Assembly: GCA_020630955.1 (NCBI GenBank)
Contig: JAHDIE010000021.1
Coordinates: forward strand, 1-55,875
DNA: 55,875 bases
Direction of reading: 5' to 3'
Origin: Saprospiraceae bacterium
GTDB lineage: Bacteria > Bacteroidota > Bacteroidia > Chitinophagales > Saprospiraceae
The notes beneath the pieces were generated by a model. It was not told the origin of the DNA. It saw only the letters and a program-made list of their open reading frames with translations, and did not search any database. Every line of letters starts with the position of its first letter. Position 1 is the stretch's first letter. Of the stretch, positions 35,032-44,995 are shown in pieces. A program made the position numbers and the translations under genes.

Positions 35032-36870
35032 TTAATCCGAATTCAAAATTTTTTGAAGCTTTGAGTCTTGATCGACTAATTTGTCAACGTTTTGAAGTAC
35101 CGAAGTGGGAACTTTTAGTCCTGGAGCATGATGTGGTTTTGTTCTTGCATCAATAATGAGTGAACCCGAACAACCCCAATGCTTGTTTTGAATGTTGGCT
35201 TTGATTCCATAGATATCGTGTGATGGATTTGCCCTTGTAAAGGTTACCCACAAAAAATTATTAAGCGTTTCTGAAAGGAAATGAGCATCATCAACAATTA
35301 CAATAAGAGGAAAGCCTTCTAAATCAATAGATTCTAATTTTGAAGAAAGTTGATTGATTTCAACTTGAGCTAATTGGTAGTTTTCAAAATCTTTTATTTC
35401 GATTGCTAAGATACCAGGTTGAGAAACTTGAATGTTTTTTATTTGAGAAACTTGATTTAGTTCAATTGAGATCAATGTCCCAAGCTCTCTGAGTTTGTCT
35501 CCACAGCAAGCCATCACTACTTTTGAACCCGCATTCCATCCATCACCAGAATAGTCTAAAGTATCAATGGTTGTTTTGGTTTGAAAATGAAGATCTCTTT
35601 TCCAGTCGATTCTTTCTAGGACATGTTTGAAAAAAGCTTCAATATCGTGACAATTTAATTCCCCTGTAGTTTCGTCTTTTGCTGCAATGATTAAAAATTT
35701 CGCCAAGGATGTTTGACCAGATCCTAAAATTCTATTGGCTATGGTAAGAATTTCCTCTGGTTTTTTTTCTCTGAACGGCATGTATCGTTCTTTCCCTATA
35801 GCAAGTAATAATGGGTGAACACCTGCTGCATCAACCGCATTAATTTCGACTAAACCTGGAAATTCACCTGGGGTTAATTCTTCTACTAATTCATGGATCA
35901 AATAACCAAAGCTTGAATCTTCTTGAGGAGGTCTTCCTACAACAGTAAATTGCCAAAGAGCATCCTTTTTATGATAGACATTTTTAACTTCCATTACTGG
36001 AAAATCATGTGTGAGACTATAATATCCTAGATGGTCTCCAAATGGACCTTCGGGCTTTTTTATGTTTTTCTTTATGATTCCAGTAATTACAAAATCAGCA
36101 TCATTGGATAATAAGTAACCGTCTTCATCAAACGAATATTTAAATTTTCGTCCATTAAGCATACCAGCAAAAGTAAGTTCGCTTAATCCTTCTGGCATGG
36201 GCATAATGGCAGCAAAAGTGTGAGAGGGAGGTCCACCAACAAAGATGCTGCATTTGAATTCTTCTTCTGATTGGTTATACATGGTATGATGTACACCGAT
36301 TCCTCTATGCAATTGGTAATGTAATCCAATTTCTTGATTAAGGATATAGTCGTTACCAGTTAATTGGATTCTGTACATTCCAATATTTGAATGCATAATA
36401 TTTTTGGATCCAGGTGGCAAAGTTGCAACCTGTGGACATGTGACAAATGCCCCTCCATCCATAGGCCAACATTTAATGAGAGGAAGTTGGTCGATTGTGG
36501 TTTTTTCAAATTTTGGGGAGTAAATGGACTTTCTAGGTAAGCCTTTGAGTGCGGATAATCCTGCCTTCAAAGCGTCAAAAGGATTCCTTAATGCCCGACT
36601 AGGATCTGCTTTGTATTTGGTAACTCTTTTTACGTTTGCTAATGTTTTTCTAAAAAGATAATCGGTTCTTTCTATGGTTCCATAAAGGTTTGAACAAGCT
36701 TGAAATTTACTTCCTTTAACATTTTCAAAAAGTATAGCAGGTCCCTGTGCATCAAAGACCCTACGATGAATTTCAGCCATTTCCAAATCTGGATCTACTT
36801 CATATTTGATACGTAGGAGCTGTCCCGAATTTTCTAAATCATTTAAGGCGTGTCTCAGGCTTTTATACAT
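35032..36870 (-). CDS. UbiD family decarboxylase
   Basis: The 612-aa protein is a full-length UbiD with an N-terminal SLRHALNDLENSGQLLRI, GPAILFENVKG near 43, NIGMYRIQLTGND near 160, GPFGDHLGYYSLTHDFP near 273 and VVGRPPQEDSSFGYLIHELVEEL near 307. UbiD enzymes are prenylated-FMN decarboxylases. Bacteroidota homologues of this length may act in the futalosine menaquinone pathway, but the sequence alone does not decide this. The flavin prenyltransferase UbiX is not in the window. Confidence 0.88.
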   Translation of the reverse strand: MYKSLRHALNDLENSGQLLRIKYEVDPDLEMAEIHRRVFDAQGPAILFENVKGSKFQACSNLYGTIERTDYLFRKTLANVKRVTKYKADPSRALRNPFDALKAGLSALKGLPRKSIYSPKFEKTTIDQLPLIKCWPMDGGAFVTCPQVATLPPGSKNIMHSNIGMYRIQLTGNDYILNQEIGLHYQLHRGIGVHHTMYNQSEEEFKCSIFVGGPPSHTFAAIMPMPEGLSELTFAGMLNGRKFKYSFDEDGYLLSNDADFVITGIIKKNIKKPEGPFGDHLGYYSLTHDFPVMEVKNVYHKKDALWQFTVVGRPPQEDSSFGYLIHELVEELTPGEFPGLVEINAVDAAGVHPLLLAIGKERYMPFREKKPEEILTIANRILGSGQTSLAKFLIIAAKDETTGELNCHDIEAFFKHVLERIDWKRDLHFQTKTTIDTLDYSGDGWNAGSKVVMACCGDKLRELGTLISIELNQVSQIKNIQVSQPGILAIEIKDFENYQLAQVEINQLSSKLESIDLEGFPLIVIVDDAHFLSETLNNFLWVTFTRANPSHDIYGIKANIQNKHWGCSGSLIIDARTKPHHAPGLKVPTSVLQNVDKLVDQDSKLQKILNSD

Positions 36871-37003
36871 AATTGATATTCTATAAGAATAATGTATGCA
36901 ATGTAGAAAGGTTTAAATTTTTATTCATTGAATAGTTATAAAAAGAGAAAAAATTGTTCTAATTTTTAATCTTCTATCAAATTCAAACGAAAAACGATAT
37001 AAA

Positions 37004-38812
37004 ATGCTGATTTCTACTATTGATTGGATAATTATTTTCACTGTTATGGCGATTACAATGGGGATAGGAATTTTGGTGTCTAAGAAATCTGGTCAAAACA
37101 CTACCGAGTATTTTTTATCTGGAAGGAGAATGCCTTGGTGGTTGTTAGGGATGTCAATGGTAGCAACAACATTTTCTACCGATACACCTAATTTGGTTGC
37201 TAGTATTGTCAGGCAAGATGGAGTTGCTGGTAATTGGGTTTGGTGGGCATTTTTATTGACTGGCATGTTGACGGTATTCGTGTATGCTAGGTTGTGGAGA
37301 AAATCTAATGTTTCTACAGATTTAGAGTTTTATGCTTTAAGATATGGAGGAAAACCAGCTAGATTTTTGAGAGGTTTTCGTTCTATTTATCTCGGAATAG
37401 TTTTTAATGTATTGGCCATGGCTGGTGTAACATTAGCAGCAATAAAAATAGGTGAGGTAATGCTTGGGATGGAGCCAATCGTAACTGTTGCAGTGGCTTC
37501 CACCATAACAGTAATTTTTAGTGCGGTAGGTGGATTTCGTGGAGTGGTGTATACTGATTTATTTTTATTTTTCTTAGCAATGATAGGAGCTATTGGCGCT
37601 GCCTTTTACATTGTAAATCTACCTGAAGTAGGAGGGTTAAGCGCAATGTTGGAGCATCCAAATGTTTCAGGGAAGTTGTCGATCTTACCAGATTTTAGCA
37701 ACAAGGATTTGGCTATTAAGTTATGCATTATTCCGCTGGCTGTACAATGGTGGAGTAGCTGGTATCCAGGTGCAGAACCAGGTGGAGGTGGATATGTTGC
37801 ACAAAGAATGTTGGCAGCAAAAACTCAGAATCATGCAGTTGGAGCAACATTCTTTTTTAATGCGCTTCATTATGCCTTGAGACCTTGGCCATGGATTTTG
37901 GTTGCTTTGGCATCTTTGGTTGTGTTTCCTGATTTGCAAAGTATAAGTCAAGCATTCCCTAATGTATCTGCTGATAAATTAGGAGATGATTTAGGCTATT
38001 CTGCGATGTTAACAATGCTTCCGATCGGTTTAACAGGTATTGTTATCGCATCATTGGTGAGTGCCTATATGTCTACAATAAGCACGCATTTAAATTGGGG
38101 TGCATCGTATATCGTTCATGACTTTTATCGTGAATTTATTGATCAAGATGCATCAGAAAAAAAATTAGTAAATATTGGAAGAATAACAACTGTTTTGCTA
38201 ATGGTTTTTAGTGCAATTATTGCATTGAAGATGCAAGATGCATTACAATTGTTTGACTTCATTTTGGCTTTTGGAGCAGGGACAGGCTTGATATTTATTC
38301 TAAGATGGTTTTGGTGGAGAATAAATGCTTGGAGCGAAATTTCAGCAATGTTGGTTTCTGGGATAATTTCTATTTTATTTATGACTCGTGCGGTTGGTGG
38401 AAAATTGTTTGGAGCTGAAGCAACAGATCAATTACCAGCAATTACTGGTAGTTTTCCAGATTATGCAAAATTTCCAATGATAGTACTAATATCTACAATC
38501 ATTTGGTTGGTGGTTACATTTTTAACCAAGCCAGAAAGAAATGAAGTATTGCAGAATTTTGTTAGGAAGATTCAACCAGGAGGACCTGGCTGGAAAAGAG
38601 TTACTGATAAAATGACAGAATCTGATCTTGATTCAGAAGGGTGGGCGGTCCCAAGAGGAATTTTGCTAATGTTATTAGGTTGTGGATTTGTCTATGGTAC
38701 CTTATTTACAACGGGAACGCTGATTTATGGAAATATGGTAAAAGCAATGATCTACGGATTGATAACCTTGATATTTATGTTTGCTTTAATAAGAATGCGA
38801 CCAAAAATTTAG
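37004..38812 (+). CDS. Sodium:solute symporter (SSS) family transporter
   Basis: The 602-aa protein has about 14-15 hydrophobic segments. Its N-terminus carries the SSS signature region: YFLSGRRMPWWLLGMSMVATTFSTDTPN near 37-64, GFRSIYLGIVFN near 122, AVGGFRGVVYTDLFLFFLA near 170. SAYMSTISTHLNWGASYIVHDFYREF near 350 is the conserved family stretch. It would carry an organic solute into the cell with sodium. The substrate is uncertain. Stop is 36 bases from the convergent glutaminase. Confidence 0.92.
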   Translation: MLISTIDWIIIFTVMAITMGIGILVSKKSGQNTTEYFLSGRRMPWWLLGMSMVATTFSTDTPNLVASIVRQDGVAGNWVWWAFLLTGMLTVFVYARLWRKSNVSTDLEFYALRYGGKPARFLRGFRSIYLGIVFNVLAMAGVTLAAIKIGEVMLGMEPIVTVAVASTITVIFSAVGGFRGVVYTDLFLFFLAMIGAIGAAFYIVNLPEVGGLSAMLEHPNVSGKLSILPDFSNKDLAIKLCIIPLAVQWWSSWYPGAEPGGGGYVAQRMLAAKTQNHAVGATFFFNALHYALRPWPWILVALASLVVFPDLQSISQAFPNVSADKLGDDLGYSAMLTMLPIGLTGIVIASLVSAYMSTISTHLNWGASYIVHDFYREFIDQDASEKKLVNIGRITTVLLMVFSAIIALKMQDALQLFDFILAFGAGTGLIFILRWFWWRINAWSEISAMLVSGIISILFMTRAVGGKLFGAEATDQLPAITGSFPDYAKFPMIVLISTIIWLVVTFLTKPERNEVLQNFVRKIQPGGPGWKRVTDKMTESDLDSEGWAVPRGILLMLLGCGFVYGTLFTTGTLIYGNMVKAMIYGLITLIFMFALIRMRPKI

Positions 38813-38848
38813 TACTTGATTTTACTCGTGGTAAATTAATTTCTGGAA

Positions 38849-39763
38849 TTAAAAAATCGATTGTTGCGACAGAGTTGTGAACTCTTCTAAAAAACGCATT
38901 CCTTTAAATGAATTCCCTTTTTCATTTAACTTTGGACTCCAAACAGCAATGGCATATTGGTTTGGATGAATAGCAATAATCCCACCTCCAACTCCACTTT
39001 TTCCGGCAAGTCCAACTTTAAATGCAAACTCACCAGATTCATCATAGAATCCACATGTTTGCATTAAGGCGTTCATTCTTTTTGATTTACTTAATGACAG
39101 AATTTGAGTGTTATCGTGTTTTGTCTTTCCATTGTTGGCTAAGAATAGAAACAATTCTGACAATTGCTCGCAACTCGCTTCTAAGGAACAAAGATCAAAA
39201 TAAAAATTTAGCACTTCTTCAGGTTCGTTTTCTAAGTTGCCAAAGGATTTAATGAAATTACACAGCGCAACATTTCTATAACCATAGGACTTTTCTGAAT
39301 TTGAAATGGTCCTTGAGTAATCTATATTTTGTTGATTGGTTAGGCTTCTGATAAATTTCAATAACTCCATTTTTGGATCACCCAGATTGCTTAATAAGAT
39401 ATCAATGATAACCATCGCACCAGCATTGATAAATGGGTTTCTGGGAATCCCATTGTCGGTTTCTAATTGGACTAATGAATTAAAACCTGTGCCAGATGGT
39501 TCTACTCCCAATCGCGACCATATTTTTTCTCCCTGCATTTTGTAAGCAAGACATAGTGACAATACCTTGGCTATACTTTGAATAGAAAATTTTTCTTGGT
39601 AGTTACCTAATCCAAATTTTAATTGATCAACAGTTGTTATGTGGACTCCAAATTTATCAGGACCTACTTTTGCGAGCTCAGGAATATAATTTGCAATTTT
39701 TCCACGGTCTTCTAACTTTAATACAAGGTCGTAAGATTGGCTTATGGCTTCTATGTAATCCAT
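38849..39763 (-). CDS. glsA: Glutaminase A
   Basis: The 304-aa protein is the usual length for bacterial glutaminases of the serine-dependent beta-lactamase-like fold. The Ser63-x-x-Lys66 dyad is in FSIQSIAKVLSLCLA. Other landmarks are ANYIPELAKVGPD, GTGFNSLVQLE, PRNPFINAGAMVI, KSYGYRNVAL and GLAGKSGVGGGI. It hydrolyses glutamine to glutamate and ammonia. It is a single gene convergent with the symporter, with no obvious regulatory link. Confidence 0.95.
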   Translation of the reverse strand: MDYIEAISQSYDLVLKLEDRGKIANYIPELAKVGPDKFGVHITTVDQLKFGLGNYQEKFSIQSIAKVLSLCLAYKMQGEKIWSRLGVEPSGTGFNSLVQLETDNGIPRNPFINAGAMVIIDILLSNLGDPKMELLKFIRSLTNQQNIDYSRTISNSEKSYGYRNVALCNFIKSFGNLENEPEEVLNFYFDLCSLEASCEQLSELFLFLANNGKTKHDNTQILSLSKSKRMNALMQTCGFYDESGEFAFKVGLAGKSGVGGGIIAIHPNQYAIAVWSPKLNEKGNSFKGMRFLEEFTTLSQQSIF

Positions 39764-39835
39764 CTGATTGATTCTAGTCCTAAAGCTAAGTGAATAAAAG
39801 TTCCCGAAAAATATAAATGAATAATAATTGGGTAA

Positions 39836-39875
39836 TCAAAAAGAGACTGCCTTGGTTTGAGACAGTCTCTTTTTC
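39836..39875. terminator. Bidirectional terminator between glutaminase promoter side and prohibitin gene
   Basis: AAAGAGACTG and CAGTCTCTTT form a perfect 10-bp stem with a 13-base loop, flanked by A-runs on the left and T-runs on the right. On the minus strand it ends the prohibitin-like gene, whose stop is at 39895. Confidence 0.85.
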
Positions 39876-39894
39876 ACACATTAAATTTAATTTT

Positions 39895-40746
39895 TTATTG
39901 ATTTCCTAAAATCAAAGGAAGTCCTGCATCACCCCCACCTACTATTACAACTTTGGAATTTGGTGAGTTGGCTAACTCAAGTGTAGCTTCAATACCCTTA
40001 TCTTGAAGAATTTTATCGGTCAAAGAAGCATTCAGGATTCTGTTGGCATCTGCCTTGGCTTGCGCTTCAATGATCTTTCTTTCTGCCTCTTTTCTTTCCC
40101 TGTCCAATTTGTATTCATACTCAAATGATAACTGCTCTTCTTGAAGCTTTTGCTCAATGGCATTTTCTAGTTTAGCGGGTAATTGAACTGAACTTATTAG
40201 AACTGCATCTAAATCCACATACTTTTTAGAAACCGCTTCTTGTGTTCGTGCAAAAATCTCATCTTGAATGGCCTCTCTCTTCGAACTATATAATTCTTCA
40301 GGAAGATATTCTCCAATCACCTCTCTGGTTGCCGCTTTAATTTCTGGCTCTACAATTCTACCAAGGTAATTAGATCCTACTTCATCATGCAGATATCCTA
40401 TTTTATCCCCGAGTGGTGCATATCTATACGAAAGGGTGATTTTAATAGGTAATCCGTTTTTAGACAATACATCAAGCTCATCATTACCTTCATTAATTCT
40501 TACATCATAGACAATCAGATTATCCCAAGGGGCCACAATATGAAATCCTTGATCATATATTACATCCTTTTGGATTCCACCTCCGAATTTTTTAAACTTA
40601 ACAGCTTTTTGTCCTGGATTAATGGTTATAAATGTCGTTGAGGTTAAGATCATAAATATCACTGCCGCAATGAAAAAATAGACGAGATACTTCCCAATTC
40701 CACCTGATACATTTGGTATTTCAAAATTTGGTCTTCTTTGTGCCAT
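39895..40746 (-). CDS. Prohibitin-like SPFH/Band 7 membrane protein
   Basis: The 283-aa protein has one membrane segment (about 20-45), a Band 7/SPFH domain (about 45-200; INPGQKAVKFKKFGG, GFHIVAPWDNLIVYDVR) and a long charged coiled coil (about 190-240; DRERKEAERKIIEAQAKADANRI split across two helices). This is the prohibitin layout. Such proteins assemble into ring-like membrane scaffolds and often tune membrane proteases such as FtsH. It lies 67 bases after the GT9 gene and probably ends that transcript. Confidence 0.92.
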   Translation of the reverse strand: MAQRRPNFEIPNVSGGIGKYLVYFFIAAVIFMILTSTTFITINPGQKAVKFKKFGGGIQKDVIYDQGFHIVAPWDNLIVYDVRINEGNDELDVLSKNGLPIKITLSYRYAPLGDKIGYLHDEVGSNYLGRIVEPEIKAATREVIGEYLPEELYSSKREAIQDEIFARTQEAVSKKYVDLDAVLISSVQLPAKLENAIEQKLQEEQLSFEYEYKLDRERKEAERKIIEAQAKADANRILNASLTDKILQDKGIEATLELANSPNSKVVIVGGGDAGLPLILGNQ

Positions 40747-40813
40747 TTTTCTTTAGTTTTATTTTGTACAGTAATTATAACAGAAATTATTTCATTTCAG
40801 TTCTGGAATTATA

Positions 40814-41788
40814 TTAATCTTCGATAAAAGAACGAATTTGCTCTATAATCAAGTCTGTATCTTGTTTTTTCATACAATCGAAATGACCTTTTGGGCATTT
40901 TGGTTTCCCTAACTTCGAACAAGGTCGACAAGCTAAATTTTTGACTTGATAACTTTTGGTATATCTCTCTCTATTGCCATAATAAGGACTCATTCCAAAT
41001 TCTGGAACAGTATTACCCCACAACACTACTGTTGGAACAGAAAGCCCTACCGCCATGTGCATCAATCCAGTATCTCCGGTAATTAAAAGTTTTGCCCCTT
41101 TTAACTTAATTGCGGATTCATGAAAACTGAGTTTTCCAGCAAGGTTATTTACCATTGGTCTTCCTTTAGCAATTCGTTCTCCCTTTTCAAAATCTTGTGC
41201 TCCTCCTAATAGAAAAATCTTTGTTTGAAGCTGATCACACATTTGCATAATAATGCTATCTGGAATCTGCTTAGTCGCATGAGCCGCGCCCAATGCAATA
41301 CACAAGTAAAAACTAGCTGGTGGAACAGATTTTTTTTCCTCCGCTGGATTTAAATAAAACGCTAATCCCAATCCGTCATTGGTCACTCCAACGTGTGCCA
41401 ATGCATCAAAATATCGATCTACAATATGGCGATTCTTCAATGGTGGATATTTAAAATTTACATGCAACCATTTATTGATATTCGTTTTATCAAAACTGAC
41501 ATATTTTGCTGATAGTTGACCAACTAACTTTCTACTCAAAAAGTTTTTTTGAAGATCAACGACAAGATCAAAATTTTCATTTTTTAATTGTTTCAACAAA
41601 GAGGCCTTATTCTCAGAATAAATCCAGTGACGATCAATATGGGGATCGTATTTCATTAAAGAAGAAAATGTAGACTTACAAAGAAAATGTAACTCAGCAG
41701 CCAATTGCTTTTTTAAAGCTCTGATGACAGGTGAGGTTAAAATAATGTCCCCGATCGAGCTAAATCTTATGACTAATATCTTCTTGAT
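40814..41788 (-). CDS. Glycosyltransferase family 9 (heptosyltransferase-like), probable ATC start
   Basis: The family start KKILVIRFSSIGDIILTSP is intact, and SLGAAH-like CIALGAAHATKQ, LLGGAQDFEKGE, NLAGKLSFHESA, LITGDTGLMHMA and VPTVVLWGN follow. These mark the GT9 ADP-heptose-type sugar transferases of lipopolysaccharide synthesis. An ATG at 41848 lies in frame, but the 20 codons it would add coincide with a rho-independent terminator (41808-41845) and are unlike the family. At the position of the expected initiator Met stands ATC (41786-41788), which I take as the start with caution. The C-terminus has a Cys cluster (CRPCSKLGKPKCPKG). Confidence 0.85.
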   Translation of the reverse strand: MKKILVIRFSSIGDIILTSPVIRALKKQLAAELHFLCKSTFSSLMKYDPHIDRHWIYSENKASLLKQLKNENFDLVVDLQKNFLSRKLVGQLSAKYVSFDKTNINKWLHVNFKYPPLKNRHIVDRYFDALAHVGVTNDGLGLAFYLNPAEEKKSVPPASFYLCIALGAAHATKQIPDSIIMQMCDQLQTKIFLLGGAQDFEKGERIAKGRPMVNNLAGKLSFHESAIKLKGAKLLITGDTGLMHMAVGLSVPTVVLWGNTVPEFGMSPYYGNRERYTKSYQVKNLACRPCSKLGKPKCPKGHFDCMKKQDTDLIIEQIRSFIED

Positions 41789-41807
41789 TGCAAATGAATT
41801 GGTCTTA

Positions 41808-41845
41808 TAAAAATAAGAGGGGAAGACATTACGCCTACCCCTCTT
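41808..41845 (-). terminator. Terminator of the M4 protease gene
   Basis: On the minus strand AAGAGGGG, a 15-base loop and CCCCTCTT form a perfect 8-bp stem followed by ATTTTTAT. It lies 22 bases after the M4 stop (41867) and covers the would-be N-terminal codons of the GT9 open frame. Confidence 0.88.
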
Positions 41846-41866
41846 CATATTCTTTTTGTAAAGATA

Positions 41867-44800
41867 TTATTCGACTATTACAAACCTAGCATTGTACCTC
41901 TTTTCTTTGGTGGTGAGGCCAATGATATAACTCCCAGGAACAAGCTTTGAAACATTAATTTCAAATAGCTTGCTGCCATGATCAACATCATTAATCATAA
42001 GTAGATTTCCATTCAAATCATAGATTTCATAAGCCATCACATTTTGGATATCCTTGATTTCTAAGTTGATAACATCCTTGGTGGGGTTAGGGTAAACAAG
42101 AATCTGCGTTGGACTTGCTTCTATATTTTCAAGATCTGATAAAACCCTAATTCCATTACTAAACCAAACACCCCATTGTGAAGGGGTCGGGTTTTCAAAC
42201 AGCCAGGGTGTACCATTAGGTGTATTGGCAGAAATCTTATCACTATTAAGATCCAAAATACCAATTTCTTCATATCCTTGTTCATTCAAATCAAAAATGA
42301 TTTTAGAATCATCTTTTGAATAACTAGGGTAACCTAAAACATTGTTGTCATAGATCAATTTCACATCCCCTCTTTCCAAATTGGCACCAAGAATTTGGTT
42401 TCCTTGATCATCAATAAAATCAAATGCAATTATATAAGGTGAGTTTTTTGAAAATGTAGGGTTGCCTACACTGGTTCCTTCAGGCAAGGCTGGGAATGCT
42501 TTCTCTATATTACCTAAGGCCCAGGTGCCAGCACTATTGTTCCAAACTTCAAGAAATCCGATATCCCAATATTCATAAGTTCCCGCTGTCTGACTTTGAA
42601 TTTCATTCGCCGCATCATACATGACAAAATTACTGGTCAAGTCGAATTCCATAACATCTGCATACAACACATCTCCAGTACTTACACCTGCTGTGTAGGT
42701 GGGATTGTAAAGCGTAAAATCTTGACCTGCCCCCACAGTGAAATCATAAACAAATATTTCATTACTGACAGCATCTCTCAATGCCGCAATTCTGTTTCCA
42801 TCTTTAGAAATAACGACATTCCTCCATTGCTCAGATTCTTCTAATACATCTTGCGAAGCTGAACCAGCAGACCAATCAATGCTAATGATGTACATTTTTT
42901 TATCCTTTCCTATAAAAACGATTTCTGAACCATCATCTGTCACAGAAGGTTTAGATGCAATTCCTGTATTGCTTAATGGATTGGAAATAATCATCCCATC
43001 GGCATCCGCAAGGTAGATTGCATCATAATTAAGATCGGTGTACAAAATAAAATCTTGACCTGGGTTTTCGTTGGCATCATTTTCATAATTTCCTCCACCT
43101 CCTGCGCCGATTCCTACTTGCCCAAAAGCTGAGCTTATAGCACTTACTTCAGCACTGCCATAGAGGTCATCAGCTGCTTTTTCTGCTGCTGCTCTTAGGT
43201 CCACAAACTGGGATGACTTGGTTAAATAATTATTCAATGCTCGATAAAATATTCGTTCTGCTTTTTCTTTCCCTATGTTGCTTGCCGCAAGGTAATAGGC
43301 GTGATTAGGAATTCCTGAATTGATATGCACCCCTCCATTATCTTGAGACCCAGTGTACATTTCATTGACATGTTTTGGTTGCCATCCGCCTCCGTAATCT
43401 CCAGTACTTGCACCGTTGTGAGGATCCTGCATATCTCTTAATGCTCCTGAAGGAAATGCATTAGGTCTAACCACATCTTCTCCAATTTTCCAATCGTTGC
43501 GATCAATCATAGCTCCAAATATATCTGCAAAGGATTCGTTCATAGCTCCTGATTCTCCTTGATATTCTAAGTTTGCGGTTTTCTGCACCACTCCATGACT
43601 TAACTCGTGCCCCGCCACATCAAGCCCTCTTCCCAATGGAAAGAAACTATTGTCACCATTCCCATACCAAATAGCTACACCATTCCAAAATGCATTGCCC
43701 ATTGATGAGCCTGTTTCATCGGCAACATTTACAAAAGAAATAATGGTTCCACCATCTCCATCTATACTTTCTCTTCCATGTACATCTTCAAAATATTCAA
43801 ATGATTTCCCAGCATTGGCGTGCGCTGATACTGCTTCATCTTGATTCCAATTGTTATTACCAGAGGTTACATGTCCATAATCGAAATCATTATTCTGAGG
43901 GGCTGTATTAAAAGCATCAATCGTCCAGATTGCCCCAACAGGATCATTAGGAAGATTACTGGAATTAGAATTGAACATGGTTCTTGATCCATCGATCATA
44001 TAAAATCCATTTCCGACCTCATAAGTGTTAATCGAAACATTATTTCCAAATAAATCTTGCGCAACTGCTGTTGCAGGACCATCAGGTGGAGGCAAGTTGG
44101 AATCACTAATTGCGTGATCATGACCATTTTTGCACTTATGTAAATATTTTTCAGAGCAAGCTATGTTATCAATATTTCCAGCGTGCAGTTTGCAAATATT
44201 TGAGTAATGATTTATTACTTTTCCCGTAGATGCATCTATAAAATAAGTCAACCATTCTCCTAGATGTGGATACACCTTTACATGATATGCCAGATGTAAA
44301 CCATTGTCATCAGAATAGTAAACCAATTCTTTTTCCCATTGTGTTATCTTTTTTGACAACCAATCTGTTTTCTCAGATAGATCTTTAAACTTACTGGTGA
44401 TTTTACTTTTCACCAAGTCTTCAACATCCTCCATTTTAATGCTCGGGATAGTTTTTAAATTCTCAATATTCTTTGAAGAAGTATATACTCCATTTACGGA
44501 AGTAACAGTATTTGCTTCAGCATGCACGATAACTTCTGAACCATAAATCGGAATCTCTTTGTGATATTGCTGCATTTTAAGATGTTCTTGACCGAGATCA
44601 TCTTCCCATCTTTGCATTATTTCAAACTCATCTTCATCTGCGATTTTCATGATATCTTGCAGCTCAACCAAATATTCTTTGGCCTGCAATTCCAAATTTG
44701 AAGATCTTTTTTCTGAAGGAAGGCTACCGCTAATGAAGGAAGCTTGGCCTTTATCATTATACCTTTCAACAATGAAGTTATTTTTTATATCCGCCCTTCC

Positions 44801-44995
44801 GGTAAATGTGAATAGTGGGATATATTCAGTCTGTTCTTCGACATTTACGGAAGTGGGATTAATCTTTTTTTTCATGGAGATATTCTCAACTTTTGTTGAT
44901 TGAGAATGATCCACTTTTTTGAAAGGTTTTAAATGTTGTGCAGTTAACTGTATACAACAAAAGCATAAAATGATAAGTATAAAATTCTTGATCAT
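41867..44995 (-). CDS. M4 (thermolysin-like) metalloprotease with TolB-like propeller and T9SS sorting domain
   Basis: The 1042-aa protein has a signal peptide (ends IQLTAQ), a propeptide with FTP/PepSY-type segments (about 90-265), and an M4 catalytic domain (about 310-635). Zinc site HELSH lies near 463 and the third ligand in NESFADIFG near 487; GVHINSGIPNHAYYLAA is also present. A TolB-like beta-propeller follows (about 640-955; repeated VTDDGSEIVFIG, YSKDDSKIIFDL) and then a T9SS type A domain (VYPNPTKDVINLEI to YNARFVIVE). It is exported and self-activated by propeptide removal. Its ATG overlaps the upstream lipoprotein stop by 4 bases. Confidence 0.93.
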   Translation of the reverse strand: MIKNFILIILCFCCIQLTAQHLKPFKKVDHSQSTKVENISMKKKINPTSVNVEEQTEYIPLFTFTGRADIKNNFIVERYNDKGQASFISGSLPSEKRSSNLELQAKEYLVELQDIMKIADEDEFEIMQRWEDDLGQEHLKMQQYHKEIPIYGSEVIVHAEANTVTSVNGVYTSSKNIENLKTIPSIKMEDVEDLVKSKITSKFKDLSEKTDWLSKKITQWEKELVYYSDDNGLHLAYHVKVYPHLGEWLTYFIDASTGKVINHYSNICKLHAGNIDNIACSEKYLHKCKNGHDHAISDSNLPPPDGPATAVAQDLFGNNVSINTYEVGNGFYMIDGSRTMFNSNSSNLPNDPVGAIWTIDAFNTAPQNNDFDYGHVTSGNNNWNQDEAVSAHANAGKSFEYFEDVHGRESIDGDGGTIISFVNVADETGSSMGNAFWNGVAIWYGNGDNSFFPLGRGLDVAGHELSHGVVQKTANLEYQGESGAMNESFADIFGAMIDRNDWKIGEDVVRPNAFPSGALRDMQDPHNGASTGDYGGGWQPKHVNEMYTGSQDNGGVHINSGIPNHAYYLAASNIGKEKAERIFYRALNNYLTKSSQFVDLRAAAEKAADDLYGSAEVSAISSAFGQVGIGAGGGGNYENDANENPGQDFILYTDLNYDAIYLADADGMIISNPLSNTGIASKPSVTDDGSEIVFIGKDKKMYIISIDWSAGSASQDVLEESEQWRNVVISKDGNRIAALRDAVSNEIFVYDFTVGAGQDFTLYNPTYTAGVSTGDVLYADVMEFDLTSNFVMYDAANEIQSQTAGTYEYWDIGFLEVWNNSAGTWALGNIEKAFPALPEGTSVGNPTFSKNSPYIIAFDFIDDQGNQILGANLERGDVKLIYDNNVLGYPSYSKDDSKIIFDLNEQGYEEIGILDLNSDKISANTPNGTPWLFENPTPSQWGVWFSNGIRVLSDLENIEASPTQILVYPNPTKDVINLEIKDIQNVMAYEIYDLNGNLLMINDVDHGSKLFEINVSKLVPGSYIIGLTTKEKRYNARFVIVE

